A DNA stretch of 34,074 nucleotides from RUG11247 sp050945995 (GTDB taxonomy: Bacteria > Bacillota > Clostridia > Christensenellales > Aristaeellaceae): contig JBMNUA010000003.1 of the NCBI GenBank assembly GCA_050945995.1, positions 1-34,074 of the forward strand. The letters run 5' to 3'. A program made the position numbers and the translations under genes. This document shows positions 1 through 9,919 of this stretch, one piece after another. The notes beneath the pieces are model-generated. The model had not been told where the DNA came from. It searched no databases and saw nothing but the letters and a program-made list of their open reading frames with translations. Numbering within the stretch: position 1 is the stretch's first letter; each line of letters begins with the position of its first letter.

Positions 1-914
1 TTCTTGTAGTAATCGCGCACATCGCTTGTCACCTCGGGCAGCGGATAGCGCTTGATGGTGTCCTCCGTGCGCGGCGCCATGGTCTTTGTCAGCCCCGCCG
101 CCGTCACCACGGGCACGGCGTCGCGCTTCTCCCAATCGGAGACCATCACGATCTCGCCGTTTAACGCCCAGTCGTTGATGATCGCCGTGCCGTTCTCGCC
201 CTGCATATACCAGCGCGGCAGGTTGATGAAGTTGCTCGTGCCGACCTCGACCAGCGCGGTCGATCCGCTCGCGAAGGTGATCAGCGCCTTGAAGCCGTCG
301 TCCACCTCGTCGTTTGTGACGTGGGAGTTGATGTTGTATACCGAGATCACGTCCTCGGGCACGATCTGCAGTATCTGATCGAGCATGTGAACGCCCCAGT
401 CCAAAATCATGCCGCCGCCCTGCAATTTCATGTTGCGCCAGTCGCCGGGCACGCCGCGCGAGCCGTGTACGCGCGACTCGATGTTGAACACGCGCCCCAG
501 CGTGTTCGCCTCGTAAATCTGCTTGATCACCAGGTAATCCTCGTCCCAGCGGCGGTTCTGATGCACCGAGAATATGCGGTCATATTTCTTGGATGCGTCG
601 ATCATCGCCTGCAGATCGTCCGAGGAGAGGGTGACGGGCTTTTCGCTGATCACATGCTTGCCCGCCGCCATCGCCTGGATCGCGATGGGTTTGTGCACGT
701 CGTTGGGCGTCGCGATGGTGACAAGCTCGATCGCCGGGTCAGCCAGCAGCGCCTCGAGGCTCGCATATGCCTTCATGCCCTTTTCTTCGGCTTCGACGCT
801 GCGATCCTTGCAGATGTCGTAAATCCCCGCAATGGAGAACAGCTCGGGCATGGTGTTTAGTTTGTCCACATGCCAATGCCCCATCCCGCCGTAACCGATC
901 AACGCCCATTTCAT
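1..914 (-). CDS. Gfo/Idh/MocA family NAD(P)-dependent oxidoreductase (3' end outside window)
   Basis: The reading frame enters from the left edge, so the C-terminus is missing; 304 codons are visible. The N-terminus has a Rossmann nucleotide-binding loop (GYGGMGHWH, residues 8-16) and the family EKP motif at residues 91-93, whose Lys is the usual catalytic residue. A DWGVHMLDQ segment about 80 residues later fits the substrate domain, where a His is typically catalytic. These enzymes oxidise or reduce sugars and cyclitols in the cytoplasm; the substrate cannot be read from sequence. The ATG at 914 is preceded by TACGGAGGTAC (930-920), an excellent ribosome binding site. It has its own promoter (967-995) and no co-directional gene within 140 bp upstream except the GNAT gene. 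Sugar-alcohol genes nearby suggest a carbohydrate role, but that is inference. Confidence 0.9.
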   Translation of the reverse strand, partial: MKWALIGYGGMGHWHVDKLNTMPELFSIAGIYDICKDRSVEAEEKGMKAYASLEALLADPAIELVTIATPNDVHKPIAIQAMAAGKHVISEKPVTLSSDDLQAMIDASKKYDRIFSVHQNRRWDEDYLVIKQIYEANTLGRVFNIESRVHGSRGVPGDWRNMKLQGGGMILDWGVHMLDQILQIVPEDVISVYNINSHVTNDEVDDGFKALITFASGSTALVEVGTSNFINLPRWYMQGENGTAIINDWALNGEIVMVSDWEKRDAVPVVTAAGLTKTMAPRTEDTIKRYPLPEVTSDVRDYYK

Positions 915-966
915 ATCGCAGTACCTCCGTATATTCGTTTCGCGCATCCGCGCTCATTTCAATGAT

Positions 967-995
967 ATTATACCACTTGCGCCTCGAGAAGGGAA
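967..995 (-). promoter_or_regulatory. Promoter of the Gfo/Idh gene (extended -10)
   Basis: On the minus strand TATAAT lies at 972-967 and is preceded by TGG, an extended -10 element. The -35 at 17-bp spacing is weak (TTCCCT, 995-990, 3 of 6 matches). It lies about 55 bp upstream of the ATG at 914. The rest of the 141-bp gap shows no terminator. Confidence 0.55.
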
Positions 996-1055
996 CTGCT
1001 TGCGCGCGCTGTTGTTGCCGCAATCGTGCTGAAACTTGCTGAAATTGTGCAGATG

Positions 1056-1898
1056 TCAGTCGAGCGCAAGCCCAAGATAGGGCGCGCCGCCCGCCCACTT
1101 CGGCGCAGGGGCAAGCCATGTGATCATCCCAAACGGCGTCGCACCTTCGCCCGCCTGATGGCGCACGCGGTAGTGGGGCGCGCCCAGCGCGCGGTGCAGG
1201 ATCGCAAGCGCGTCCGAAACCTCGATCCCGCGCAGCGCAAGCTCGCGTACATGCACGCCGCCGGCTGTTTCGCGCTCCCACGCGGCGCAGCCCTCGCCCG
1301 CGCCGAGCGCGAGACGCAGTACGCCGCCGACCGGCTCGAGCGTGCGTGCGGCATACGACACCGCGCGCGCGTCCCAGCGTGCATACAGCGCGCTCGATGC
1401 AAACGCAGCGTCACGGATGCGCGCGTAGGTCTGCGCGTCGCAGGGCGCATATGCGCCGCCTTCCGGAAAGCGGGGGAGCGCGTCCGCGCGATGCGTCCGA
1501 ATGTCCAGATAAAACGCCGCCCGGTAGCCGCGCTTTGCGTAGTAATCAAATAGCCCAGGGGACGCGGGCACGAGCACGGCGGCGGCGTACCCTCGCGCGC
1601 GCATCCAATCGTGCGCCGCGTAGAGAAGCTGCGTCGCGATGCCGCGGCTTCGGTGCGCGGGCGCGGTCGCTACAGCGTAGATGTAGCCGCCGGGCAGCTG
1701 CGCATCCCCGGACGCGAGCGTCATCGGCAAAATCGACAGCATGCCGCCGATCTCCCCGTCCGCCTCGTACACGAGCATGCCCTCGTCGCTGTGCCGGTGT
1801 TCAAAATAGAAATCCACCGCCTCCGGGCTGTCGCCGAACACCTCCGCCCAGAGCCGCTTCAATGCCTCCCGATCGCCCTTTTCTGCAAAGCGGATCAT
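1056..1898 (-). CDS. GNAT family N-acetyltransferase (280 aa)
   Basis: The N-terminal half is a GNAT fold: MIRFAEKGD opens strand 1, and an acetyl-CoA motif A appears as VATAPAHRSRGIATQLL, with the R-x-x-G-x-A pyrophosphate loop. It is followed by a YYAKRGY segment typical of motif B. The C-terminal 130 residues are not recognised; a second GNAT-like or sterol-carrier-like domain as in Eis is possible from the length. The start is taken at the ATG at 1898, one base after the stop of the upstream gene (TGATATG), so the two are probably translationally coupled; the open frame continues upstream by 39 codons, but that part overlaps the neighbour and looks out of frame. Substrate unknown; the partner gene suggests a lipid or amino-acyl transfer role, weakly. 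Confidence 0.82.
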   Translation of the reverse strand: MIRFAEKGDREALKRLWAEVFGDSPEAVDFYFEHRHSDEGMLVYEADGEIGGMLSILPMTLASGDAQLPGGYIYAVATAPAHRSRGIATQLLYAAHDWMRARGYAAAVLVPASPGLFDYYAKRGYRAAFYLDIRTHRADALPRFPEGGAYAPCDAQTYARIRDAAFASSALYARWDARAVSYAARTLEPVGGVLRLALGAGEGCAAWERETAGGVHVRELALRGIEVSDALAILHRALGAPHYRVRHQAGEGATPFGMITWLAPAPKWAGGAPYLGLALD

Positions 1899-1899
1899 A

Positions 1900-2799
1900 T
1901 CAAACGCCCCCGGTTGTGTCGATCGCGCAATATTTTTCAACGAGATGGTGCGGGTTGTAGGAGAGCTTCGCCTTGCGCAGCCCCGGCACGCCCGCGTCCT
2001 CCTCGCGGTTGACAAACGCGTAATCCATGCAGTTGTTCAACACGAACTGCTGGTTGATCATCGGATACGCCCCTTGGATGTTGCCGAACGCCTTTTCAAA
2101 ATGCACATGGTAGGTGTCCGTGCTCAGCGCGTCGCCGATGGAGAAGGCGATCACCTCGCCGTCCGCGCGGATCAAACCGCCGGTGAGCCGCAGCGCACGG
2201 AAATGGCGCAACGCCTGCTCCACCGCGCAAAACTCGTCGCTCAAATCATTGTTGTCGCCGCAGCCCACCTGGATGCACCATTTGAGGATCATCCGGCGCA
2301 CCTCGTTGATGTTCTCCTCGGCGATCGGCTCGTAGCGCCAATCCGGGTGGTTGTCCAAAAATCTGCGGATGTGGTTGCGCTTGCCCGCAAGCTTTTTGCC
2401 TTGCAGCGAGGCGAGGCTCTGCGCCTCGTAGACATAGTCCGCGCCGTCGCGCAAGCTCTCAAACGCGAACCGCCCGGGGTACATGGTCTCCAGCCGCGCC
2501 TTGTCGGGCGCGAGCACCGTACCGAACCGAAGCGGCACGCCGTTTTGTGCGGCCTCTTCGGTCAGCGCCTCGATCACCGGCTCCAAATCCCCGTGCCCCG
2601 GCGGGAACAGATAGCGCGGGCTCTGCGGGTTCATCTTCAAAATCAGGTAATTGTCCATCCGCGCAACGCGGTGCCCGTAGGCGTACCGCCAGAGGAAGTT
2701 CGTGGTAAAGCTGTATTCGAGCGAGCCCCGCTCGCCCATGTCAAACAGCTTGTCCATCCATTCCCGGTCGCGCAACTCAATCTCTTTATAGGAAAGCAT
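1900..2799 (-). CDS. DUF2156 / lysyl-phosphatidylglycerol synthase C-terminal-like protein (299 aa)
   Basis: This is a stand-alone version of the soluble C-terminal domain of MprF-type lysyl-phosphatidylglycerol synthases (PF09924/DUF2156), a tandem GNAT-like fold that moves an aminoacyl group from tRNA. Family signatures visible are GKRNHIRRF (residues 139-147), a central WCIQVG segment, and the C-terminal NREEDAGVPGLRKAKLSY block. No membrane segment is present, so it is not a full MprF flippase-synthase. It is followed after one base by the GNAT gene. The ATG at 2799 is chosen; a TTG at 2802 is immediately upstream and is better placed for the GAGGG ribosome binding site near 2815-2811. 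The biochemical role of stand-alone members is not established, and the acceptor here is unknown. Confidence 0.85.
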   Translation of the reverse strand: MLSYKEIELRDREWMDKLFDMGERGSLEYSFTTNFLWRYAYGHRVARMDNYLILKMNPQSPRYLFPPGHGDLEPVIEALTEEAAQNGVPLRFGTVLAPDKARLETMYPGRFAFESLRDGADYVYEAQSLASLQGKKLAGKRNHIRRFLDNHPDWRYEPIAEENINEVRRMILKWCIQVGCGDNNDLSDEFCAVEQALRHFRALRLTGGLIRADGEVIAFSIGDALSTDTYHVHFEKAFGNIQGAYPMINQQFVLNNCMDYAFVNREEDAGVPGLRKAKLSYNPHHLVEKYCAIDTTGGV

Positions 2800-2840
2800 C
2801 AAACGCCAAGACCCTCTTTTCCATTATCGTAACAGCCACC

Positions 2841-2869
2841 ATTATACCAGAGATTCGCCCGCTTGCCTA
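2841..2869 (-). promoter_or_regulatory. Promoter of the DUF2156-GNAT operon
   Basis: Minus-strand TATAAT at 2846-2841 is preceded by TGG (extended -10), with TAGGCA at 2869-2864 as a 4-of-6 -35 at 17-bp spacing. It lies about 40 bp upstream of the start codon at 2799. Confidence 0.65.
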
Positions 2870-2891
2870 CCACCGCATCGTACAAGAACAT

Positions 2892-3131
2892 GGCTTACGC
2901 ATAAATGATGAAAGCGCAAGCTCCGGGAGGGTTGGAGGGTGTGAACCCTCCATGATCAATCATTTTTATCGGCTTTGCCGATGAAAATGGATTCGTCCCA
3001 AGGGCGCGCTTGCCCGCCCGACGACGAATCGGTACAGGCAGCCGGATTTCGCCCGAATTTCCGCTAGGAAATTCAGAAATCCGCGTCTTCGCTTCTTTGG
3101 CTTACGCATGAACGCAGTTCATGCGCAAGCC
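2892..3131. repeat. Gene-free island of consecutive inverted repeats
   Basis: The 383 bp between 2800 and 3182 hold no credible gene. Six stem-loop candidates follow one another: 2893-2920 (gcttacgc / gcgcaagc, one mismatch); 2926-2951 (ggagggtt / aaccctcc, perfect); 2961-2989 (13-bp arms, 3-base loop, one G-T pair); 2990-3030 (gattcgtc / gacgaatc, perfect); 3043-3083 (cggatttc / gaaatccg enclosing gaatttcc / ggaaattc); and 3099-3131 (15-bp arms, one mismatch). The first and last share the unit ggcttacgcat...gcgcaagc in the same orientation, so two related palindromes bound the island. This looks like a non-autonomous repeat or REP/MITE-like mosaic rather than a gene. Confidence 0.6.
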
Positions 3132-3143
3132 CTACATAGAAAC

Positions 3144-3169
3144 GCCCCGCGGCGTTTTCGCCGCAGGGC
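3144..3169 (-). terminator. Terminator of the sugar-alcohol operon
   Basis: An 11-bp stem (gccccgcggcg / cgccgcagggc, one mismatch) with a TTTT loop sits 14 bp beyond the stop codon of the fusion gene at 3183. On the minus strand the stem is followed by GTTTCTATG, a weak T tract. Confidence 0.7.
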
Positions 3170-3182
3170 ATAGGATAGCATA

Positions 3183-5591
3183 TTAGATCGGCTTTGCGTT
3201 TTCGAGCAGGTACTTCTCCGCCTCGCCCGACCACAGATCGTTGTGCCGCGCGCAGATTTCCGCGAGTTTCGCGTACATCGGGTCACTTTCGCCCTTCTTG
3301 GCGAAATCGGCGATGGCGGTCAGCGGCATGTCGATCTGGGTGTAGATCAGCTTCTTGCCGCCGGGGATGTTGGGCAGGTTGAGCGTGGTGTCGATCACCG
3401 CGTTCAGACCGCCGATGTGGGTGACCATCGCGGCGGGGTTGAGCTTGCCCGCGGCGATCATGTCGAGCGATTCGAGCATGTCGTCGGTGTTGCCGCCGGA
3501 GGTGCCCACGAGGTGATGCGCGGCGTAGTGCACATTGTAGAAATTGAGCCGCGCGGTGAATTCCGGGTTCGTCGGACCCGCGAAGAAGTTCAGGCAGCCG
3601 TCGTGCGCGAGCAGCTTGTCGCCCTGCTCGATGAGCGCGGCGACCGGCGCGTACACAAACACATCGTCGTAGCCCTTGCCGCCGGTCAGCTCAAGAAGCT
3701 TCGGCGTCGCGTCCGCACCCGAGGTGTTCATATAAATCAGCTCAACGCCGTTCTTCTTTGCCTCCTCGACGGTGTAGATCGTCGCCGCGCGGTCCAGGCG
3801 CGCCTGGTCGATGTCGGTCACCACCAGCAGCTTCGGACGCAGATCCGCGTGGATCGCGTAGTCGATCGCGCCCAGTCCCATCGGGCCGACGCCCGCGAGG
3901 ATTGCCATGTTGCCGCCCTCGACGATGCCCATCTTGTGGACATAGCTGCCCGGATCGGTGTGGTACTGCGCATGGTACGCGCCCACGATGCAGCTCATCG
4001 GCTCTGCGAGCGAGCCGTAGAAGTATTCGTCCGCGTTGTAGGGGAGCAGGCAGTTGTTCTCCATGACTTCGTTCATGAGGATCGCATACTGCGTCGCGCC
4101 GCCCGCGTGCGGGAACGAGTAGCCGGGGGTCATGAGCGTGCCGCGGTAGTTGATCGCGGGCTGAATCGTGAATTTGTCGCCCGCCTTGAACTTGTGCTGC
4201 CACTTCGTGCCGACCTCGACGATCTCGCCGCAGAACTCGTGCCCGACCATGACCGGGTTTTCTGCGATGTCGTCCGGCACGCGCTTGTGGTCGGAGCCCT
4301 GAATCGCTGCCTTATAGCTCGACATGCAGATGGAATCGGAGATGTTTTTTACGAGAATTTCGTCGTCCTTGATCGGGGGAAGCTCGATCGTATCCAGCCT
4401 CAGATCGTTTTTGCCGTGGAGCCTGACGCATTTGGTTCGCATGATGTACTCCTCCTCGATGATGATATGGTAGAGCGCGTCGCCCGGGTGAAGTCCGCTC
4501 ACCGCGCGGACGGCGCTTTCCAGTCCTTGGGTTTGAACGAGTGCGCGCACATGCCGCGTGCCCGCGTCGTCATTTGTGAAATCGTAGCCCGCGCGGATCG
4601 CGCGCGCAATCGTCCTCGGCTGCCCGCCGTGCTTTAAGCACAAAAGCGCGGGCGTCACCAGCCGGTCGCCGTGCGCGAGCTTTCGGCGCGTGTCCGCGCC
4701 GAGCCGCGCGAGCGGATCGACCATGTGCGGGCTTTTGAGCAGGGCGATGATCAGCTTGCGCCACGCCTGCATCTCCGCCTGCGTGAACCCGTATTCGCCC
4801 GCAAGCCCGATCGACGCTTCGTTCAGCGCTTGACCGATCGCCTCTTCGATCTGCGGCGCCCGCACCGCTTCGTAGGATGTTTCGAGTCCCAGCGGGATGC
4901 CGAGGTACGCCGCCACACAGTGCGCCATGTTCAGCGTGTAGAGCTTGCGCGCCTCCTCCGCCTCGAGCCTGTCCGACAGCCGAAGCCGCGGGGCGATGGG
5001 CGGCGCGCCGCGAAACGCCGCGCGGTCGATCGCCTGCTCGGAAAAGCCGTTGTTGTACACGGCGAGCGGGTCTTGTGCGCGCATTTCGGGCGTTGCGTCC
5101 GGAGAGATGCACATCATAAAGATACCCGAAATCCCCGCGTTTGTATCAAGGTACGCTCGCGCCGCGCCGGAGAGCCGCTTTTCGAGCATCTCCCGGAAGG
5201 CGTGCTCGGGGCTTGTCATGTTGACGTTTATGATAAAGTTGATCGTCGAATCCGGCATTTGCCGCGCGCGCATCTCGATCTGGGGCGCGATCGCGTCCGC
5301 GACGTCCGCAAGATCGTCTTTGTACACCGCGATGTCCACGCACACGTCATCCGCGAGAAACAAATCCGTCAAATCGCTTTGCGTGTGGCGCGCGCGAAAA
5401 CCGCCCTTGATCAAATGCCGCTTCACGCCATCCTCGCCCGCTTTGAAGATCGCGTACTGCCCGCGCTCGTTCAGCGCATCGACAAGCGATTGGTCTTTGT
5501 CCACAAAATCGACAAAGTACCCGCCCTCGCGCGCCAATTCCGCGACAAACCCGCGCCCGATCCTGCCCGCGCCCCAGACGACAAACCTCAC
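3183..5591 (-). CDS. Fused mannitol-1-phosphate dehydrogenase-like / L-sorbose-1-phosphate reductase-like protein (802 aa)
   Basis: Residues 1-383 resemble the mannitol-1-phosphate 5-dehydrogenase family: an N-terminal WGAGRIGRGF NAD-binding loop (residues 6-15) and about the full family length of 380. Residues 384-802 resemble L-sorbose-1-phosphate reductase (SorE), a medium-chain zinc-type dehydrogenase, with a GHEFCGE motif and a GVGPMGLGA nucleotide-binding loop, also full length. The join is abrupt: the codons for EEEYI just before Met384 form GAGGAGGAG (4457-4449), six bases before ATG at 4442. So an intact ribosome binding site and start lie inside the ORF, and a single TAC-to-TAA change would restore two genes. 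The GTG start at 5591 overlaps the stop of the upstream SDR gene by four bases (GTGA). Together they would feed sugar-alcohol phosphates to fructose-6-phosphate. No PTS is visible. Confidence 0.85.
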   Translation of the reverse strand: MRFVVWGAGRIGRGFVAELAREGGYFVDFVDKDQSLVDALNERGQYAIFKAGEDGVKRHLIKGGFRARHTQSDLTDLFLADDVCVDIAVYKDDLADVADAIAPQIEMRARQMPDSTINFIINVNMTSPEHAFREMLEKRLSGAARAYLDTNAGISGIFMMCISPDATPEMRAQDPLAVYNNGFSEQAIDRAAFRGAPPIAPRLRLSDRLEAEEARKLYTLNMAHCVAAYLGIPLGLETSYEAVRAPQIEEAIGQALNEASIGLAGEYGFTQAEMQAWRKLIIALLKSPHMVDPLARLGADTRRKLAHGDRLVTPALLCLKHGGQPRTIARAIRAGYDFTNDDAGTRHVRALVQTQGLESAVRAVSGLHPGDALYHIIIEEEYIMRTKCVRLHGKNDLRLDTIELPPIKDDEILVKNISDSICMSSYKAAIQGSDHKRVPDDIAENPVMVGHEFCGEIVEVGTKWQHKFKAGDKFTIQPAINYRGTLMTPGYSFPHAGGATQYAILMNEVMENNCLLPYNADEYFYGSLAEPMSCIVGAYHAQYHTDPGSYVHKMGIVEGGNMAILAGVGPMGLGAIDYAIHADLRPKLLVVTDIDQARLDRAATIYTVEEAKKNGVELIYMNTSGADATPKLLELTGGKGYDDVFVYAPVAALIEQGDKLLAHDGCLNFFAGPTNPEFTARLNFYNVHYAAHHLVGTSGGNTDDMLESLDMIAAGKLNPAAMVTHIGGLNAVIDTTLNLPNIPGGKKLIYTQIDMPLTAIADFAKKGESDPMYAKLAEICARHNDLWSGEAEKYLLENAKPI
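4440..4457 (-). promoter_or_regulatory. Internal Shine-Dalgarno and ATG inside the fusion ORF
   Basis: GAGGAGGAG at 4457-4449 is followed by six bases and ATG at 4442-4440, exactly where the SorE-like half begins (MRTKCVRLHG). This should allow separate translation of a 419-residue reductase, whether or not the upstream half is also fused to it. Confidence 0.75.
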
Positions 5592-6382
5592 GGCTGCATC
5601 TGCTGACCGCCGGTCACGTTGATCGCCTGCCCCGTCATATAGGAGGACTCGTCGCTGAGCAAAAACACCATCACATTTGCGATGTCCTCATACTGGCAGC
5701 CGCGGCGCATGGGCACCTGATTGATATACTTTTCGCGGATTTTTTCCTTCGTGGTGTTCTGGTTGCGCGCGTACTGCTCGTAGAGTGAATTGACCCACAG
5801 CGGGGAATCGAGCAGATTGCCCGGGCAGATCGCGTTCACGCGGATGTTCTCCGCCGCCAGCTCCAGCGCGAGCGACTGCGTCAGCCCGATGCCGCCGAAC
5901 TTGCTCGCCGCGTAGGCGCTGTTTTTCGCCGAGCCCTTTTTGCCGGACTTTGAGTTGATCTGCACAATCGCGCCGCCGCCGCCCTGCTTGCGAAATTGTG
6001 CGACCGCTGCCTTCGCGGTGTTGAAATAGCCGTTCAGGTTCACATCCACCACGAAGCTGAAATCCCGGTACGTCATGTCCTCGATGGGGTTGGAGCGCAC
6101 GACCCCCGCGTTGGCGACGACCTTGTCCACCCGCCCGTATTTCTGGGCGGCGGCGTCGATCAGCGCCTCGCACGAGTCGTAATCGCACACATTCAGCTTC
6201 ATCGCAAACCCCTCGCGAAGCTGATCGGCGATTTGCTGCGCGCCCTCGAGGTTCATATCGCCCACAACGACCTTTGCGCCCTCCTCGCTCAGCCGAAGCG
6301 CGAGCGCCTCGCCCAGCCCCTGCGCCGCGCCGGTGACGACGACGACCTGATCTTTGAGCCTCTGGAATTCACGAACCTGCAT
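5588..6382 (-). CDS. Sorbitol-6-phosphate 2-dehydrogenase-like short-chain dehydrogenase (264 aa)
   Basis: This is a classical SDR: the cofactor loop TGAAQGLG (residues 17-24), NAG at 91-93, and a catalytic set Ser144, Tyr157, Lys161 (YAASK). Several stretches match the sorbitol-6-phosphate dehydrogenase (SrlD/SorD) branch closely, notably NSKSGKKGS, SKFGGIGLTQSLALELA, the GNLLDSPLW loop and the C-terminal SYMTGQAINVTGGQ. It would interconvert sorbitol-6-phosphate and fructose-6-phosphate with NAD(H) in the cytoplasm. It is the first gene of a two-gene operon; its TGA overlaps the GTG of the fusion gene. The start at 6382 has a GGAGAG site just upstream; another ATG seven bases upstream is out of frame. 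Family is certain; the substrate is well supported but inferred. Confidence 0.87.
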   Translation of the reverse strand: MQVREFQRLKDQVVVVTGAAQGLGEALALRLSEEGAKVVVGDMNLEGAQQIADQLREGFAMKLNVCDYDSCEALIDAAAQKYGRVDKVVANAGVVRSNPIEDMTYRDFSFVVDVNLNGYFNTAKAAVAQFRKQGGGGAIVQINSKSGKKGSAKNSAYAASKFGGIGLTQSLALELAAENIRVNAICPGNLLDSPLWVNSLYEQYARNQNTTKEKIREKYINQVPMRRGCQYEDIANVMVFLLSDESSYMTGQAINVTGGQQMQP

Positions 6383-6437
6383 GTCATATCTCTCCTTAAC
6401 GCCTTTGGTTGCCCGCCGTCCGGCGGGCGCTGCATTG

Positions 6438-6467
6438 ATTATACCATAGTACGCAAGCCCGCGTCAG
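6438..6467 (-). promoter_or_regulatory. Promoter of the sugar-alcohol operon
   Basis: Minus-strand TGGTATAAT (TATAAT at 6443-6438, extended -10) has CTGACG at 6467-6462 as a 4-of-6 -35 at 18-bp spacing. A better TTGACT at 6471-6466 would need a 22-bp spacer. It diverges from the lepA promoter about 70 bp away. Confidence 0.65.
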
Positions 6468-6534
6468 TCAATTGCCGTAAATTATCGGGCAAATCCGATC
6501 GCATCCGCCAATTTGCCGCAGCGCGTCGCCGCGC

Positions 6535-6563
6535 TTGCAATTTGCGCGTATTTCGGATATGAT
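6535..6563 (+). promoter_or_regulatory. Promoter of the lepA operon
   Basis: TTGCAA (6535-6540) and TATGAT (6558-6563) are separated by exactly 17 bp, giving a start point about 30 bp before the GTG start codon of lepA. Confidence 0.7.
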
Positions 6564-6598
6564 AAGGCGGTAATGAACTTTATCGTGGGGGTAAATCT

Positions 6599-8406
<1,808 letters not shown>

Positions 8407-8407
<1 letters not shown>

Positions 8408-9462
8408 TGCGCCCCGCCCTCTACATCCACATCCCGTTTTGTCTGGGCAAATGCGCGTATTGCGATTTTGCGTCCTACCCCGGTCGCGCGGATGTCTGGG
8501 ATGCGTATTTTGCCACGCTCGATCGGGAGCTTTCCGGCTGGATCGATTTGGTCGGCGGCGCATTTTCCACGGTGTTCATCGGCGGTGGCACGCCGTCTGT
8601 CGTGCCCGCGCGCTACATCGCCGCGCTCGCGCGCCGCGTCCGCACGGGGGAGTTCACCATCGAGGCAAACCCCGGCACGCTCACGCGTGAAAAATTGTGT
8701 GCGTATTTGGATAGCGGCGTCAATCGGCTTTCGATGGGCGTGCAGGCGTTTGACGACGCGCTGCTTGCGCGCATCGGCAGGCTGCACACGGCGGAGGACG
8801 CGCGCCGCGCATTCGATCTCGCGCGCGCGGCGGGCTTTCAAAACATCAGCCTTGATCTCATGTACGCGCTGCCCGGGCAGACGATGGCGCAATGGGCGCA
8901 TACGCTCGACTGCGCCGCCGCGCTCGCGCCCGAGCACCTCTCGGCGTACAGCCTGATCGTCGAGCCGGGCACGCCCATCGCAAACTGGGCGAAACCTTTC
9001 GACGAGGATTTGATCGTGCGCATGCAGCGGCATGCCACGCGCCGCCTTGCCGGCGCGGGCTACGCGCGGTATGAGATATCGAATTACGCGCGCCCGGGAT
9101 ATGAATGCGCGCACAATGTCAATTATTGGACGCGCGGGGATTACATCGGCATCGGCTGCGCGGCGCACTCGCTCTACGGCGGTGCGCGGTTTGCAAACCC
9201 GGCTTCGCTCGATGAATACCTCGCGGGCGCGCGCCGCGTGGACGAATCGCTGCTCACCCCGCAGGACGCCGTGGAGGAGACGGTGCTCCTCGGCACGCGC
9301 ATGACGCGCGGCATCCCGCTGACCGCGCTGCCGGACGAGCGCGCCGCGCGCACGCTCGTCAACCAGGGCTTCGCGCAGCTGCGCGGCGGGCAATTTTCGC
9401 TGACGGAGCGCGGGCTCGAGCTGCAAAACGCGGCGGTACAAAAGCTGTTGGAGGATGTATGA
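8407..9462 (+). CDS. hemW: Radical SAM heme chaperone HemW (351 aa)
   Basis: The protein opens with ALYIHIPFC and a radical SAM CxxxCxxC cluster motif (Cys12, Cys16, Cys19, within CLGKCAYCDF). Next come the SAM-binding GGGTPS motif and the EANPGTL strand, all in the HemN/HemW family order. The N-terminus begins almost directly at the cluster motif, as in HemW, rather than with the longer extension of coproporphyrinogen dehydrogenase HemN. HemW binds heme and hands it to membrane acceptors; many entries are misannotated as HemN. The ATG at 8407 shares its A with the lepA stop. An in-frame extension to 8275 exists but lies inside lepA and has no ribosome binding site. The stop overlaps the next gene by four bases. 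Confidence 0.95.
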
Positions 9463-9902
9463 CAGAGGTTTCGGGCGATGCCCATGCGCAGTCGCTTAGC
9501 TGCGCCATCCACCCCCTCGGCGCGCTGAAAACGTACCGATATGTGGTGATCCTCTCCTTTGAGGGCGACCTCATCCTGTTGAGCCGCCGCCGCGACCGCT
9601 TAACGTGGGAGACGCAGGGCGGGCACATCGAGCCGCACGAAACGCCCATCGACGCCGCGCGGCGCGAACTCTACGAGGAGTCCGGCGCGCTGGAATATGA
9701 CATGACGCCGCTGTGCGATTATTTCGGCTATACCGAAACTTCGTCGTCCAACGGCATGGTATTCGTCGCGCAAATCAAGCGGCGCGGCGCATTGCCCGAA
9801 AGCGAGATGGGGGAGGCGCGCGCCTTTCCCGCGCTGCCGGACAACCTGACCTACCCCCATGTAACGCCCGCGCTGTTTGCCTGCGCCATCGACAACAAAT
9901 AG
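9459..9902 (+). CDS. Nudix hydrolase (147 aa)
   Basis: A full Nudix box GX5EX7REUXEEXGU runs from Gly55 to Ala77 (Glu61, Arg69, Glu70, Glu73, Glu74), the Mg2+-dependent pyrophosphohydrolase signature. The preceding strand TYRYVVILSFEGDLILLSRR is the usual first beta strand, and the ETQGGH segment leads into the box. It hydrolyses some nucleoside diphosphate derivative; the substrate cannot be told from sequence. The ATG at 9459 overlaps the hemW stop (ATGA), so it is read from the lepA operon. It is followed 17 bp later by the PocR regulator. Confidence 0.92.
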   Translation: MTEVSGDAHAQSLSCAIHPLGALKTYRYVVILSFEGDLILLSRRRDRLTWETQGGHIEPHETPIDAARRELYEESGALEYDMTPLCDYFGYTETSSSNGMVFVAQIKRRGALPESEMGEARAFPALPDNLTYPHVTPALFACAIDNK

Positions 9903-9919
9903 AAGGAAAGGAACGCCCC

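Noticed and set aside
3243..4637. A 464-codon open frame on the plus strand
   Set aside because: It is antisense to the sugar-alcohol fusion gene and shows no recognisable motif.
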